Shown here: one piece after another, positions 1 through 12,663 of the stretch
Layout of the letters: each line of letters starts with the position of its first letter
Numbering within the stretch: the stretch's first letter is position 1
Assembly (NCBI GenBank): GCA_028564705.1
Contig: JAPXFQ010001662.1
Coordinates: 6,012,001 to 6,076,000 of the forward strand
Source of the DNA: Apricaphanius iberus
Taxonomy: Eukaryota > Chordata > Actinopteri > Cyprinodontiformes > Aphaniidae
Direction: 5' to 3'
Length of the DNA: 64,000 bases
Notes under the pieces: model-generated
What the model was told of the DNA's origin: nothing
Seen by the model: the letters and a program-made list of their open reading frames with translations, nothing else
The model's database searches: none
Program-made: the position numbers and the translations under genes

Positions 1-948
1 TTCAGGAAAGCTTTGGCATTTTGAGAAACGCTTTAATTTGCTTTGTAGCTGCGAGCGAGATGGGAGGATCAAGCCTGCCTGCACTGCTGGGCAGCAACTC
101 TGATGGTGTACACTCACGTCTCGTCCAGGTCTCAGCAAGAAAACTAATGAAGGTGTTTACCAAAATGTCAGACTTCACCTTTAGATTTGACCCCATCAAG
201 CCTAAAGTGCACATCAGCAGCTAGAGCTTGGTTAAAAAGTGCTGAAAATGTATAAGCAAGAGCTTCAAAAGATCGTTGGTTAGTTTTTATTTTGGCAGAT
301 GAATAAGAAAAGAGTGACTAGAGTAGTGTAGCATTTAAAAAAAAAAGAGAACCAGAAAATCGATTTGATGTAAGAATGAGACGAAGAATTGACAAAAAAG
401 ATTAAAGGCCGCACGCAACGCATTCATTTAACAGTTGAAAGCTCTGCATAAGCAGCATTTTGTCTATCATTTCTATCTCTACGTAACTGATAATGCAGAG
501 ACATTAGTTATGTATAACCCAAACAGCAAGTTCTATATGCAGACCATGCAGCCATTGCATCTGAATTCATAACATACATCTGAGGATTAATCCTGGACGG
601 CTTGAGCACATTAGGTGCTGCACACACAGAGTTCCTCACGCCAAACAATATTATCATGTACCTCATTCAAATTAAGATTTAATGGGCATATAATTACTTT
701 TCTCCCTATGAAGCACAAGCAATTCCAACCAAATTCATTGGCTCGGTCTGTTTAATTGCCCTCTCATAAGAATCCGAGACGCTGAGAAATATTTTGACAC
801 ACTCTGTATCCTGCTGCCGTTTTGCTTCATCTACAGCGACCTCATCCTAAAGCAAAACCAAAACCGGATCCGGACCGACGGACCCGGTTCAGGGTGAAAC
901 TGCTGGTATGTGTTGGGGAGATTTCAGGTGATGCACACGAGCAGTTAC
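1..948 (-). other. ext1: ext1 intron 3, partial
   Basis: This is the downstream intron after exon 3, in minus-strand order. Exon 4, which in human begins IPSTIRSIHQ, is not visible here on either strand, so it lies to the left of the window. I see no recognisable repeat, RNA gene or second gene in this stretch. Confidence 0.8.
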
Positions 949-1056
949 CTGCAGGAGGAGCCTCTCGTCGCCGATGACTGCGGCGGTGTTCCAGTCGATA
1001 ATTTCGGAGAAAGGCAGCTCCCAACCGTTGCTCAGCATCACTGGCACACACGCAGC
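949..1056 (-). CDS. ext1: ext1 exon 3 (exostosin-1, internal coding exon)
   Basis: Exostosin-1 is a Golgi type II membrane glycosyltransferase that, with EXT2, polymerises the GlcA/GlcNAc backbone of heparan sulfate. Reading the minus strand, this exon encodes exactly 36 codons starting [16 protein letters not shown] and ending ERLLLQ. That matches human EXT1 residues 353-388 as I remember them, with only a few conservative changes (for example [10 protein letters not shown] where human has SEVINWNQAA). The acceptor is a strong pyrimidine tract ending TGTCTCAG and the donor is CAG|GTAACT. Both junctions are phase 0 and the 108 bp length equals human exon 3. The segment belongs to the N-terminal exostosin (GT47) domain. 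The fish paralogue (ext1a, ext1b or ext1c) cannot be decided from 36 residues. Identification is by recalled homology plus exact exon structure; no alignment was run. Confidence 0.95.
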
Positions 1057-1250
1057 CTGAGACACAGAAAGAGGGAAGCAGCATGTGTGAATCTGCAAAA
1101 ACAAGCTTGCATACGGCAAGGGAACTTTCTTTGTATAGAACACTTTCAACAACATGGCAATTCAACGTGCTTTACGTGATTTGGGGAGAACAACGATACA
1201 AAAGAATATTGTAGACAAAATTTTTTTACATTCCAACCATTATTAATCGC

Positions 1251-1400
1251 TCACTCAAAGGCAGCTCTAAACATATGAGTTGCAAGCTTTGATTTAAAGC
1301 AGCTCAGTGTCGCAGCAGCTTTGCAGTCGTCTGGAAATTTGTTCCAGATGAGGGGAGCTTAAAAATGAAAGCTGCTTCTACATGTTTGGTTCTGAAGGTA
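1251..1400 (-). mobile_element. L2/CR1-type LINE, reverse transcriptase C-terminus fragment
   Basis: The minus strand reads LIWNKFPDDCKAAATLSCFK, then SKLATHMFRAAFE and a stop codon at 1251-1253. This is the typical carboxy end of L2-like LINE ORF2 (compare LLWNRLP and FKTRLKTFLFDKAYS in the larger L2 at 46.8 kb). An upstream piece, TKHVEAAF, sits in a shifted frame. No catalytic motif is present; it is a dead scrap. Confidence 0.6.
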
Positions 1401-2382
1401 AAATATGAAATGTGGGGAAAGAAGCAAGTGCTGAACCGTTCTCTGACGACTCATCTTCAAGGTTGGAAAAGGTAAAAACAAGTAAAAAACAAGATTATTT
1501 TGACAAAACAGTGTCACATGGTACAAAGTATTTCTTGTACTTTTTCCTTTACGTGACATTACTGAGAACTGCTGTCCTTCACTTGAGAATCAAATAACTT
1601 TAAGACTCATAATTATGTTTTAGAGTCACAACCATTTCCTTTTTTTGTTATGAAAAAAAAAAGAATTTTGTGCACTTTAAAAAGCCATTATTCACTCAGA
1701 GGGGATGATTACAGTTATTTTTGTTTGTTGTAATCTGCAATTTTGCAATGAGATAAAAACGCATCCTCATTCACAAATATTAGATTAACCAACATGGAGC
1801 TTTATACCACACATTTAGAAGATAAACTAAACTAATAACTCCTCCACATTGGCAGCGTTCGTCAACAGCTCTCTTCTCCCAAGCAATTCCTTTTTCCATG
1901 TGAATCCATGTCATTACAAGCACTTTAGGGCAAGATGTCTTAAAGTATATGTTAAAAAAATATTAGGCTTACTAAAAGGAGTAACACTGTCAAACTTTTG
2001 AAACATATGTAATTATTCATGCAATAAGTGTTTAAATGTTCAACACTCAGGAGACAAGTTACACATTTGGAGTTCTTATTGGGCCACATGAGAGGATGAT
2101 TTAAGTTATTATTTTATAAACGGAATCTGTGAATATGTTGGTGTAGAACATTTTCATATTGATCACTTTTTTCCCCCCGTAGTTTTCTCTGTAAATACAG
2201 ACCCATGTAGATAATAAGTAGTGACACAGCTTTTATTTTATATTCTACATGTTTTAACATGGAAGTGTCCCGAGGTCTCTGTCCTGTTTAATTAATCATT
2301 ATAAAGTTATCAGAAAGTTTTAGTATGAATTTATAGCAGAAGTTTCTAAGGAAGGAAGGTTTGCTGACAGAGTTAACTGACA

Positions 2383-2727
2383 GATGACAGAACGGATGGA
2401 TGACCAGATGGTGGATGGATATATGGATGAAATGATGGAGAGAAGGACAAAAGGACAGATGAACAGATCAAACGATAGATGGATAAATGAAAAGAAAAAC
2501 ACTGATGGATGGATGAAAACTGAAGAATGGATGAAAAGAAACAGAACAGAGAATGGACGTATGGATGAATAAATAGACGGCTGATAGACAAAACAAGAGA
2601 AAACTAAATAGATGGGATTGATTGATGGGAGGATGGATAAATGGGCAAAAAGATGGATAAATAACCGGATGAATGGATATATGGCTAAATGACAGAAAGC
2701 AGACAGATGTTTGAACGAACGGATGAA
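2383..2727. repeat. Degenerate GATG/GGAT tetranucleotide array
   Basis: About 345 bp are dominated by GGATGGAT, GGATGAA and GATGGATAAA units with frequent substitutions, a decayed microsatellite. The repeat creates long open frames on both strands that are not genes. Confidence 0.85.
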
Positions 2728-4639
2728 CAGAACTGAACTTTCAGACAAACTCTGAAAACTGTATTTCTCATGATGTTTTTTTTTCTTATATATATCCAAA
2801 TGCTGCATAAAGTGCAAACAATTAACTAGGCAAGCGCTGCATATGCATTAATGATAAAACGAGACCCCGACCCCCATCAGATGAGCTTCCAGATAAATAG
2901 AAACAAACCGTGTATAATATATCGCCACAGCCAGCAAATGTTTAAGATTCGTCTGCTGATAGGCTGTGCTACGTGATTCTGCAGTAAAACTAAAAGAAAC
3001 GAAGCTTAGGAAAAGCATGAGATTATACAAAGTTTATTCCCTCGGCAGCAACACTCTCAAAGTGAAAGATGCTCAAAAAGAATATCTTAATTACTTGGTT
3101 GGTGTTTATTTAGTTCCTAAAAGATCACTTAATCATTCACAAGCCTTAAAATAATAAATAAATAAAAACCACAAATCAATTAAATGGAGCTTCTTCGGAG
3201 GGTTTAAATTCTTTGATCCTAATATCAAGTGTTCAGCTTTTGTGCATCTATATTTTCTCCATTTTTTGCCACATCAGTTTGAAGAGCATCAGGAGTGGGG
3301 GGGTTATTACTCAGAGGAGGTGAGCTGCAGGAATGACGAGGAGGAAAGGGAGTATAAAAAAAGATCAAAAGGCAAAGGAAAGTGGATACACGGACATAAA
3401 AAACAGATGAAAAGAGGCGAGATAGTGAGGCTGAATGTGACCTTTGGCAGAGGGATGGAGGGATGGGTGGAGAGCGGCAGAGAACAGGTGGTGTGTGAGT
3501 GTGTGTGTCTTGGGTAGTTTGATGTAATGACAGCCTTGTCATCCCGGGGTCATAAAGGTGTCATCTGAAGCAGAGCTGTCCCCCGGGCTCAGTGCACGCA
3601 CAGATGCCGACAGCAGCCGAAAAGGCGCTGACCTCACAGCCGAGCGGCGTCGGCATGCAAAGCTCCAAAGCCTGCACACCCTGCACCCTTCATCTTCAAC
3701 ACGACAGTGCAAAACTGATGGATCATTGAGTCAGACAAATGGAGAAAGGAAAGAAAAGGGCACATTTCACTCTCGAGTGAAGTGCGGTGTGTCCCTCTGT
3801 GTGTGTGTGTGAGGCTGCTGATACTGAGATAAGCACACTTCTGAGGGTGCACTCTGTGGACAGAAGTGTTTGGAAAGGAGAGGTAAAGGACAGTGCAGTG
3901 GTGCCGCAGAAGAGTTAGAGAAATGGATGAACAGACACATTAGGGGAGATAAGTGAGGCTGGAGGAAGAAAAAAAAAATGTGTTTCCACTAAGAGGAATA
4001 AGAGCAGCATTTTCACCTCTAATCCACCGCAGGTTATAACTGATGTTCACTTTAATGGCAAAACAAACCTGCAAACAGCTGATTTAATAATTTAAAGAAC
4101 TGGTTTCCTCCTGATTTACAGCATCGTCATTTCATCTCTGCAAATATTTAAACAGTCAATTCTGTCCTGCTGACATTTTAAAATGTTTTTGTCCCTATAC
4201 AACAAAACTGAATGAGTTTCTTTCGGATTTTACGTGACTGACAAACACAAAGTAGTGCTTCACTAAAGTAGAAAGAAAATCTTAACAGTAAGACATTTTA
4301 TTTAACTGCAGCTGCACCCTCGACCGCTGGGAGACGGGACAACTCTGGGTAAAATCACATCCCTACTGGACATCGTCTCCCAGTCTGTGCACGAAGCTGC
4401 AGCTGAACTCGCTCAGAGGCAGACTGCAGCATCCTTGGTGCACAAAGGAGCATCACAGCAGATCCTTCCTCCTCCAGCAGCTGCTACATCGTATAACCAT
4501 CACCGCTCCCAAAAAAAACTCATACCTTTACATACCTGCAATTATGGCACCTTTTTATTTTTCATTTCTTGTAAATGTTGTGCTTTTTTGTGATTCTATT
4601 CTATTATTCGGAGTAGATGCGGTTTATAATTTTAGGCCT

Positions 4640-4745
4640 GTGAATATTCTCATTCATCCAGGTCATGGTTATCTCAAGGAAATTTCAATCAAACGCAACT
4701 GGACTTGGTAATTTGTAAATTACCAATTACCAATTACCAAGTCCG
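4640..4745. repeat. Dispersed-repeat fragment ending in a perfect inverted repeat
   Basis: The stretch beginning TGAATATTCTCATTCATCCA resembles a dispersed repeat I recall from many fish genomes. It ends in GGACTTGGTAATT (4701-4713), which is exactly complementary to AATTACCAAGTCC (4732-4744). The 18-base loop contains repeated TTACCAA units. Confidence 0.5.
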
Positions 4746-4795
4746 GTTTATAATTTTGTCTCCATCACCAGTGGTCATCTAAAAACATGTTTTCT

Positions 4796-5160
4796 TAGTG
4801 CTGGCTGATATAGAAAAAGAGCATATCGATGAAGGAATAGTCATATTAATCGATATCGATAATCATCGGTAAATATCACATAATGTAAAAAAAATATTTT
4901 AAGTGCCTGCCCGGGCATTTTGTCATTCTTAAATGAACTAAGTTTAACTAAGAATTACATTTATTAATTTTTCAAAGAATTCTTCTTTTTATCTTAACTA
5001 AATTTGTAAGATACAGAAACAAATCAAGGGACTTGAGTAACATCAGTAAATTCAAAGAAAATATATATATATTTAAATTATGTTAGTAATTTAAATTAAA
5101 GGCTTATTTTTAATCTTTCAAACATTTTATGACACTTTATAATATTAATGGCTGAAACCC
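4796..5160. mobile_element. Possible hAT-like MITE fragment
   Basis: It starts with TTAGTGCTGGCTGATATAG followed by AT-rich, ATCGAT/CGATAT-rich sequence. That is the style of teleost nonautonomous hAT elements whose ends read TAGTGCTGGGCGATA. No matching opposite end was found, so the right border is a guess. Confidence 0.3.
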
Positions 5161-6817
5161 TTGGTTGAGTTTGTCAATAAAGCTTATTCAAATTCACTTC
5201 AGCTCTTCAGCTGTTGGCTAAAGCAAAAGCTAACCAGCTAGTCATCAGAGTGTAGATGGAGCCCAAAACACTGCAGCCCAGTCCACTTACTGAGAGCTGA
5301 AGCCGGCTGGTCTATCCAGCCCCTGTAGTGTTTTTTTTTTTAAGCGTTTTTCACTTCTGAGGACCTGGAGAAGAAGCGGAGGGAAATTTAAAAGCCACAG
5401 ATGTTGTTAGCAGCGCGACCTGGGTAAGTTTCCTGTGTCTCTCTGTAAGAGATTCATAGCGAGCGGGGAGAGGGGAGTCCTGGTTAAAACAGCTGATCCT
5501 AATTTTTATATTTCGGTTATTATTGCTATGTTTAGTGTTTTAATGCGTCGAGGATCGTTTATAACGGGGCAAAACCTTTACCTGAGCCTCTGACATTTAT
5601 CCAGAACATCCTCCGCTGCTGCCTTGCTGTGACATCTGACCCTATGTTTTCCCCAGTTCTTCGTTGTACAACATCAAAACTCAGGCACATTAAAAATAAA
5701 TGCATCAGTGGGCAGCAATTGTTAAGCTGCTCTGTTAACTATTTGGCTCGAGGCGAACTGCAAAAAGAACAACCTGTGGTTTTCCTTCAGCTGTTTTTTT
5801 GTCTTCCTACTTTTCAATTTTTCCAAATTCATTTAGTTCATGACTAACATTTGTGTGGCAATCAAGAGTTTCCTACCTAAGATGTGATTCTCTACAACTC
5901 CTCCAAAGTTACCACTTCCTCTCTTGGCTGCTTCATCACTTTATTTTGTGCCAACTAATGTAGTTTTTATCTACCTTTTTGTGTTTTGTCAATTTAAATG
6001 ATTTATTGTCAGTTTGTTTTGTATTTATCTAGTCTAGTCTGCCTTTTAAACACTAATATTCTCCAACTCCAGGGCCTCCACTGAACAGCTGTATTTATAA
6101 TTGGATTAAAGTGCACCTAGGTGGGCCGCTACTGTTTACTAATAAAGGGGCTTCTTCAGGGTCGCACAATTTTTTTTTTAGCTGCATTCCAAATGAAATA
6201 CTCTAAAGCCACAGTTTTCAGATGTAAATTTGTATAAGTTGTTTCAATAACTTGAACAGAGCTTTAATAAATCAGAATCATCCAGTCCAGCTTTGGTCAC
6301 TATGCGTTTTAGTGATGATGGAATACACTTAAGATTTTTCAGATATGCTAAACTAATCTGAAGCTGTGAATCATATATATTTTATTTTTTACTATGCGCT
6401 AAAACTGCATTCTAATTTATATTTATGTATATTTAGAACTAAAATAAAGTTTTAACCCATCAGCAAAGTGTATTAGAGTATCTATAAGCAGCATAGAATG
6501 ATGCAGGTAAATCTTTGACCAGAATAATTTATTTTGGTTTTTGAACTAACAAATGAAAGCTAAAATCTGAATTGTCAACTTAATATCCAGCAATATATTT
6601 CTACATTTCACCTTTTTATTTTCAGACTGCATAACAGTGGTATTTTTTCTGTGGATGGCAAATATTTCATATTTTGATCAAGCGATGGCACGTTACTTGG
6701 GTAGTTTGGGTTTTGTTGCTTATTTTATTTCTTGAGGACCGTTTCTAGATTCTCGGGTCTTGTTTTAGGTTTTCCGGTTTTTATTATTCTTGTCCCTCCG
6801 TTGCTCTGCTCTTTAGC

Positions 6818-6840
6818 TTTTTTTTTTTTTTTTTTTTTTT
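6818..6840. repeat. Poly(T) run of 23
   Basis: An uninterrupted T tract on the plus strand (A tract in ext1 sense). It could be the A tail of a retroposed sequence, but no recognisable retroposon body adjoins it. Confidence 0.9.
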
Positions 6841-7239
6841 AGCCAAACTGTGTTCAACTTGAATGTCTCCCTGCTTGCTTCAGCTGCTGCCCTTTCCCCT
6901 CATTAGTTTATTTGATTCCTTAATCACTTTCCATTCCTGTTTTTCCGGTCAAGACCCATCTGTAAGTGTATTTATTTTTAATAAAATCTTTAAAAGCCTC
7001 ATTGGTATCGATCTGTGTTTGGGTTCTGCCACACCCACTCACGTTTGGACAAGAGATGGTAAACTTTTAACTCGGCACAACCTTGAACTGTTGACAAAAC
7101 ATTAAAGGAGGAGTAGAAAACGTGAATCAGTGCCACCCTGGGCTGAGAGCCATGTAGCCCAAATCAAGCTGGTCAACAAGCAAGCAATCAAACCCAGTTT
7201 AAAAAGTATTGCATGAAAATGTTATCATGGTCACATTTA

Positions 7240-7560
7240 AATAGAATAGGATAATCCTTTAATTGTCCCGCATGAGGAAATTTGGTTGTAACAGCAGCAA
7301 AAAACACATAGAAACTGAACAGAGACGCACACAAGTTTTACACAAGAAAAAAAAAGATTTTCATTATGTACAATAGTGAGACAAAAAGAGTACTGTACAG
7401 TTTTTAAGGTTAAGTAAAGATAAAGTGTTAAACCCAGGGTGATCGTGGGCAAACAGAGCAGGATACTGAAAGATGCTTATATAATTAGAATATTTAGGAC
7501 AGTTAGAAAAGTACAGATTGTGAATTGCACTATGTATTAAAAAGTAAACGTGTAACTCCC
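7240..7560. mobile_element. LINE/SINE-type 3' tail fragment
   Basis: ATAGAATAGGATAATCCTTT followed by TAATTGTCCC, GAGGAAATTTGG and CAGCAGCA matches in style a very common fish retroposon tail that reads 'ctttattnatcccnnagggaaattn'. The rest is AT-rich with no open frame. The family is not certain. Confidence 0.45.
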
Positions 7561-7854
7561 AATAAGTCCTGACAACAAAAGACTGAAGGAATCCAAAATG
7601 TATAATTTGGGTTTAGAGACAGAAAGAGGCCAGTAGAGCTTAGTTAAGGTCTAAACTGTTGCTATTTACTGCATTAAAAATAATTACTAATCCCTTAATT
7701 AAAGAACCAAGTGAATAATGGGCGTATGAGAGTGGTATTTACTATTCTTTCCAGCTATATTGCTGAAAGAGTTGGGACGTTACAGCACAGGCGATGTTTA
7801 TACACAATCCTGTGTTTGTGCTGCTCTTTTTCTTTGGTGTTTTTCGGCTCTTCA

Positions 7855-8001
<147 letters not shown>

Positions 8002-8003
8002 TC

Positions 8004-8020
8004 AATAATAATAATAATAA
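8004..8020. repeat. Short (AAT)n microsatellite
   Basis: Five to six AAT units lie about 40 bp upstream (in ext1 sense) of the exon 2 acceptor, just outside the pyrimidine tract. Confidence 0.85.
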
Positions 8021-8022
8021 TC

Positions 8023-9879
8023 CATTTTATTTCTTAGGCGCCTTTCTGGACACTCAAGGTCCTTTGAGCATTGATATGCTCTGTTCCTGTATCGTCCAGT
8101 CCTGACCTACACATTAAAGGGAAGATAAAAAAAAAATCTTAGTGCTTGTTTTAATCTTCATATCTGGTTTCTACTTCTTGATTTCTCCCCCATCTTTTCT
8201 CCATGTTTTCAGCTACTTTCTAAGCCTATTCAACATCTTTTTACTTCCCGTCTGCCTCCCTCCCCTTCTCCTCCTCCAGTAGCTCCCTGATTCCCCCACG
8301 TTTCTCCAGTGAGGTGTGTCTTATTGCTCTCCAAACAGGGTGATCAACCCTGTCAGGGGTAATGAGCTGAGAGTGACACCTGCTTCCACCACACAGCTGG
8401 CTCTGTCTCTGTGTGATAAACTGAGACGGAAATGGAGAAACTGTGTATCTGCGCACCAATCTGTGTGTCTTCATTCTACTTTTGTATGTTTTTACAGGTA
8501 TGTGTGTAAACAATATTATCTTAGAAGTATGTTTTTGTTGAAAACTAAAATAAAATAAAAGACAGAGCACCAGTTTCTTTTCTTTCATCTGTCCAAAAAC
8601 CTTCCTGTTTTCATGTACTCAAATCAAACTATAATTTGTGTAAATAATAGGATTTTATGATGCATCTCTACCAAACTGTAATGCAGATAAGAGCTGAAAC
8701 CATTTTGTTTCCTCACTGATGCAAATGTCTGAAGGTTTTCTGACCTAAACCAATCATTTGACCATGGCTAGTCCATTTGTTATGACTTCTTCACTGATAA
8801 GGCCTCCCACCTGGCCTTTGAAGCAGTAAATAGCACTTTAATCTTACCTCTTGTCTCCTACCTTGACATTAAAGTCAGAACCCTTAAATGGCTTCAGTGA
8901 TACCAGTCTGAGAAGTGTTTCTTTCTGTCCATTTATGGAAATAATCCGATTGCAGTGGGGTAACTTAAAGCTCAGTTTTAAATCTATTCCTCTTCTTTTT
9001 ATCAACATATTATCAGGCTTTCAGAAAGCTCATCCCCAGAATTATTATATATCTTCTTCAGGTTATTTTCAAAGTTTATTGTTAAAAAAAACAACAACTA
9101 ACTCTTTAAAAAGTAGTTTCTTTTCTATTTGACAATTATTTAGACCGTCTAAAAAACACAGTAAGGATAGATCACTGCACCTCAGCTGTGGTTTGTTGTT
9201 TTCTTATTCAGAAGATGCAACATTAGCTTAACGTCAAGGAGAGCTAGCTGCATGAAATGCTCTTTTTTTTTTTAAGACGGCAATTGTTTTTTGAAGACAG
9301 AGATTCACTTTTGTCTCAACCCAGCTCTGACCTGAGGAGAGTAATCTAGATCTGTGGATAACCTTCCACAGGAACTCATCATCCAGAGAATCAAACCCAC
9401 CCAGTCAAATATCTTTTAGTTTAAAGGATTTTTTCACACAGCTTTTGAGAACCAGAGGAAATCCTTCACAGCCTAAGCTTACATTTATTTCCCCCCTACA
9501 AAACATTTAATATGCAGACAGAAGGGTTTCCCAGTAAGCACCCCTGAGAAACCTCGTATATAATCTGCTGCACATCCAACCATCATGGAAACATCTACTT
9601 ATATAGTTAAAGTCACACCAGAAGATTAGGAACATATTGTACAACACAAGCTCTTTTCATCTTTAGGCTTCAAAACATCTTTATCTGCAGCATAATTGTT
9701 CTGTTTAAACAAACTATAACATCTCCATCACACATATGAGAACCGGAGTATGGGACTTTTTAAGTCAGTTACATCAAGTACAACACAATCTTTTACTAGA
9801 ATCATGATTTACACAAAATGAAGGAAGTCAATACCGTACTATTTTAATTTGGGGGGGTACCCTAGATTGCTCAGGGAAC
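8023..9879. other. Unassigned intron sequence
   Basis: AT-rich, non-repetitive-looking sequence. Short open frames here have no codon-like character and match no family I know. Confidence 0.6.
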
Positions 9880-10510
9880 AGACTTCAAAATACTCCTGCA
9901 GGTTTATAAATCACTGAATGGCTTGGCAACTTCTGTATACCAAACTATTAGCCCCTACAATCAGAAACAAACATGGAGAAGCAGCTTTAAGTTTCTATGC
10001 TCCTCTTATCTGACGACTGAAAACCTGCTGAAACACTGAGGTGCTTTATATAAAAACTAAAAACTCATCTGTTAAAAGCTGCCTTTGGGTAAGCGATTAA
10101 TAACAGCTGGTATGTCATGCGTTTGTGTTTCTAATGTTGTATTTTATGCTTTATAATATATCATATGTTTTGTGTTTAATTGCTTTTTTTATTTTATGGT
10201 TACATTTAGATGCTCTCAGTGAGGTCGAATGGGCTGCTTCGTGCCCAAGAACGAAATTGTGTAAAGACAAATATACTGAGCGAGTGCGACATCCTAGTTT
10301 AGATGAAGCTGCACAAAGCCAGACCGTCTGGATCGGACAATCTGACGACCTGAGAGTGTGAAAGTAATTTCCTCTAATGTTGTATTTTATTCGTTTGATG
10401 CTTTATTATGCATCACATGTTGTGTGCTTCTTTATCGCTGAATTTTTTAAAGGATCTTGAATTACCCTGTTGTTGAAAGTGTGCTATACAAATCAAATTG
10501 CCTTGCCTAT
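9880..10510 (+). mobile_element. L2-type LINE 3' end with internal duplication
   Basis: The plus strand encodes DFKILLQVYKSLNGLA, then TISPYNQKQTWRSSFKF, an ORF2 carboxy end with stops. It runs into a LINE tail ending GTGCTATACAAATCAAATTG and CCTTGCCTA (to 10510). Inside the tail, CTAATGTTGTATTTTAT occurs at about 10123 and again at about 10374. The intervening 170 bp (10205-10370) does not look like LINE tail. Confidence 0.65.
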
Positions 10511-12438
10511 AATAGGTTCTTGAATAAGTAAAGGGGACACCTTATGCAACTTATTTCATCCCTTTGTGTTAACATTTGGGTCTCTGCTTTCTCTGTACAC
10601 ACATCGATCCTTTTTTCTCTATAAGGCAATTTAAAATGTGCCTTATTTTGACGTGACAAACTCGACTGTCAGGGCCACCTGCAGCCCAGTAAAGAAGCAT
10701 GATATGTCCACTTTAAAGTCTTTGAATATATGCCGTCCCTTGGTTTTTATAGGGTGTGTGTTATGAAATGAAAATGAGCTCAGAGGTTCTCCAGGTATGA
10801 GGTTAAAAGACTTCAGAGGCAGAAAATCATTTCTGATATAACTGTAATCCATACAAGGTGAAGGTTGCAGGACACCAAGCATAGATTCTGCTCTATTTAT
10901 GATGCTGTGGACGTACTTTGTGCAGAAGTGTGACAGTGGTTGCTGATGCTGCCTCTGGCGCGTTGCGGTGCATGCAGATTAAAGAGATAAGTCAAAAATC
11001 TTCTTTCATCTCCAGAACACAAACACGGTAACCACTGAAGGCTGCCACTCGTCTCCTCTCAGGCAGAGCTCCGCTGACGTGTGGGAACACGAAGGCTCGC
11101 GATAAAAATCCCACCCTCATTCACACCTACGTGCTGCAGAGTGTCCTCAGTTATCGCACAGACTCGCAAAGACGAGCACAGGGAGGACAGGCGACAGCTG
11201 CGCACCCTCACACCGACGTGCCGTCACCTGTCGATGGAGACGAAGAAGCCATCTTACCCCATATTTCCACACCAGCTGTCTGCCTGGACGCTGCGTGAGC
11301 AAGTTAACAGCCTACGAGATACACCAAGCATCTGAAGGCAATGAATATAAATGTGGAGTTTAATGAACAGCAGACATGTAACAAGTTTAAGCAGGCAGTT
11401 CCACTGTCACATCCCCTCATGTTTGATATAATATACATTGCTTTACATTTGTCTCATTTTTTTCCAGGGGTTTACAGAAAAGTTGTTTCAAGTCTATATA
11501 AGAGAGGAACTAAGGCCTCTGGAGAAAACCACAGGCTTAATGGGGGCGGGTTTTGACCAGGATGCGGCAGTCGTTTCCTGCCCACATCATTCACTTAACT
11601 GATCTTTTCACAGAAGAGATCCAGAACCCTTCTTGTTGCTGTTTTGTACAATTTTTCTGCAATAAAGAAGCTCTTCGGTTTTATCAGGGTAAAAACGAAA
11701 AACATGGATGAGCTTAAATTCGCTTCCGTATGAACCTTGCTATTTTCACGAATCTCCATCTGGGTGTAAAGTAATAAAACTCACAACCAAATTGAAGCCG
11801 ACATGTGAAGGACTCGAAATACAAATGTATCATAAGCAAGGTCAAGCAAGCCACTAATAAATAATACAAGCAGAATGAAGCCAGAAACATAAAGGATGAC
11901 CTCTGCATCTGCAGCATTTTCATGTGAGTTGAACGACTGAATCACGCCATGGTAACCTGTCAATACGAGTCTCAATTTCATCTGCAACATTCAGATAAAA
12001 GGGTCAAAACAACATGAAGCGCTGATCCATCCTGTCATGTATCAGCAGTTCAGGTAGTGTTCTTTGTAAATAAAAGGAAGCCTGGAGTGAAAATTTTGTT
12101 TAATAGATGCGCATAAAGAAATGAGTTGAGACTAAAACAGAGTTAAAAAAAAAATCATGACTTCCTTGAGGGCTTTGGTTGCAGCCTTGGTTTGTTCAAT
12201 TTTCCTCCACTGCTTCAGTTATACACACACACAAACTAATTAGCTTAATTAGTGTCCTTTAGCTATATGCTAACCCCAGTTAGCATTAGCACAAATATCC
12301 TGTTGCTATACGTTTCTTTAGTCAATAGTGACATTTTTTTTTAATATAAATTGACTCTCTCTGAAAAAATGCTAATGCTTACACCAACTAAATTCTATTC
12401 AGGTGTTTAAAGTCACAATTAGGCTAACAGACATGACA
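10511..12438. other. Unassigned intron sequence
   Basis: No family recognised. A GC-richer, CpG-bearing patch lies at about 11040-11300. The short frames over it lack any domain-like pattern. Confidence 0.55.
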
Positions 12439-12663
12439 CTGTAGTCAAAGGAGTGAAAAAACTGGGATTGACAAACTACATATGCAAAGAGCTATCTTGA
12501 ATAGCTAAAGAGAAAAAAAAAGTGCAGTACTTACAAGCTAGCTGCTCAGCTGATGCTAAATGCTAACAATTTTAGTACAAGGTAAAGGTGCCTTTCCCTG
12601 TTAAGAGGTGAAAAAATGTATCATATTTATGTAGTTAAGCCTTTTTGACATAAAATACTTGGG
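12439..12663. repeat. Direct repeat, copy A
   Basis: Begins CTGTAGTCAAAG and includes AAGCTAGCTGCTCAGCTGAT and GCTAAATGCTAACAAT, ending near TTGACATAAAATACTTGGG. It is clearly the same sequence as 13919-14400 in the same orientation, about 1.5 kb away. Confidence 0.75.

Noticed and set aside
1..948. ext1 exon 4
   Set aside because: Searched both strands for the IPSTIRSIHQ...LTTLE coding pattern; not present, so it must lie to the left.
2320..2817. 165-codon minus frame with IHPSI/FIHLF repeats
   Set aside because: Encoded by the GATG/GGAT array; the repeat has a period that avoids stops.
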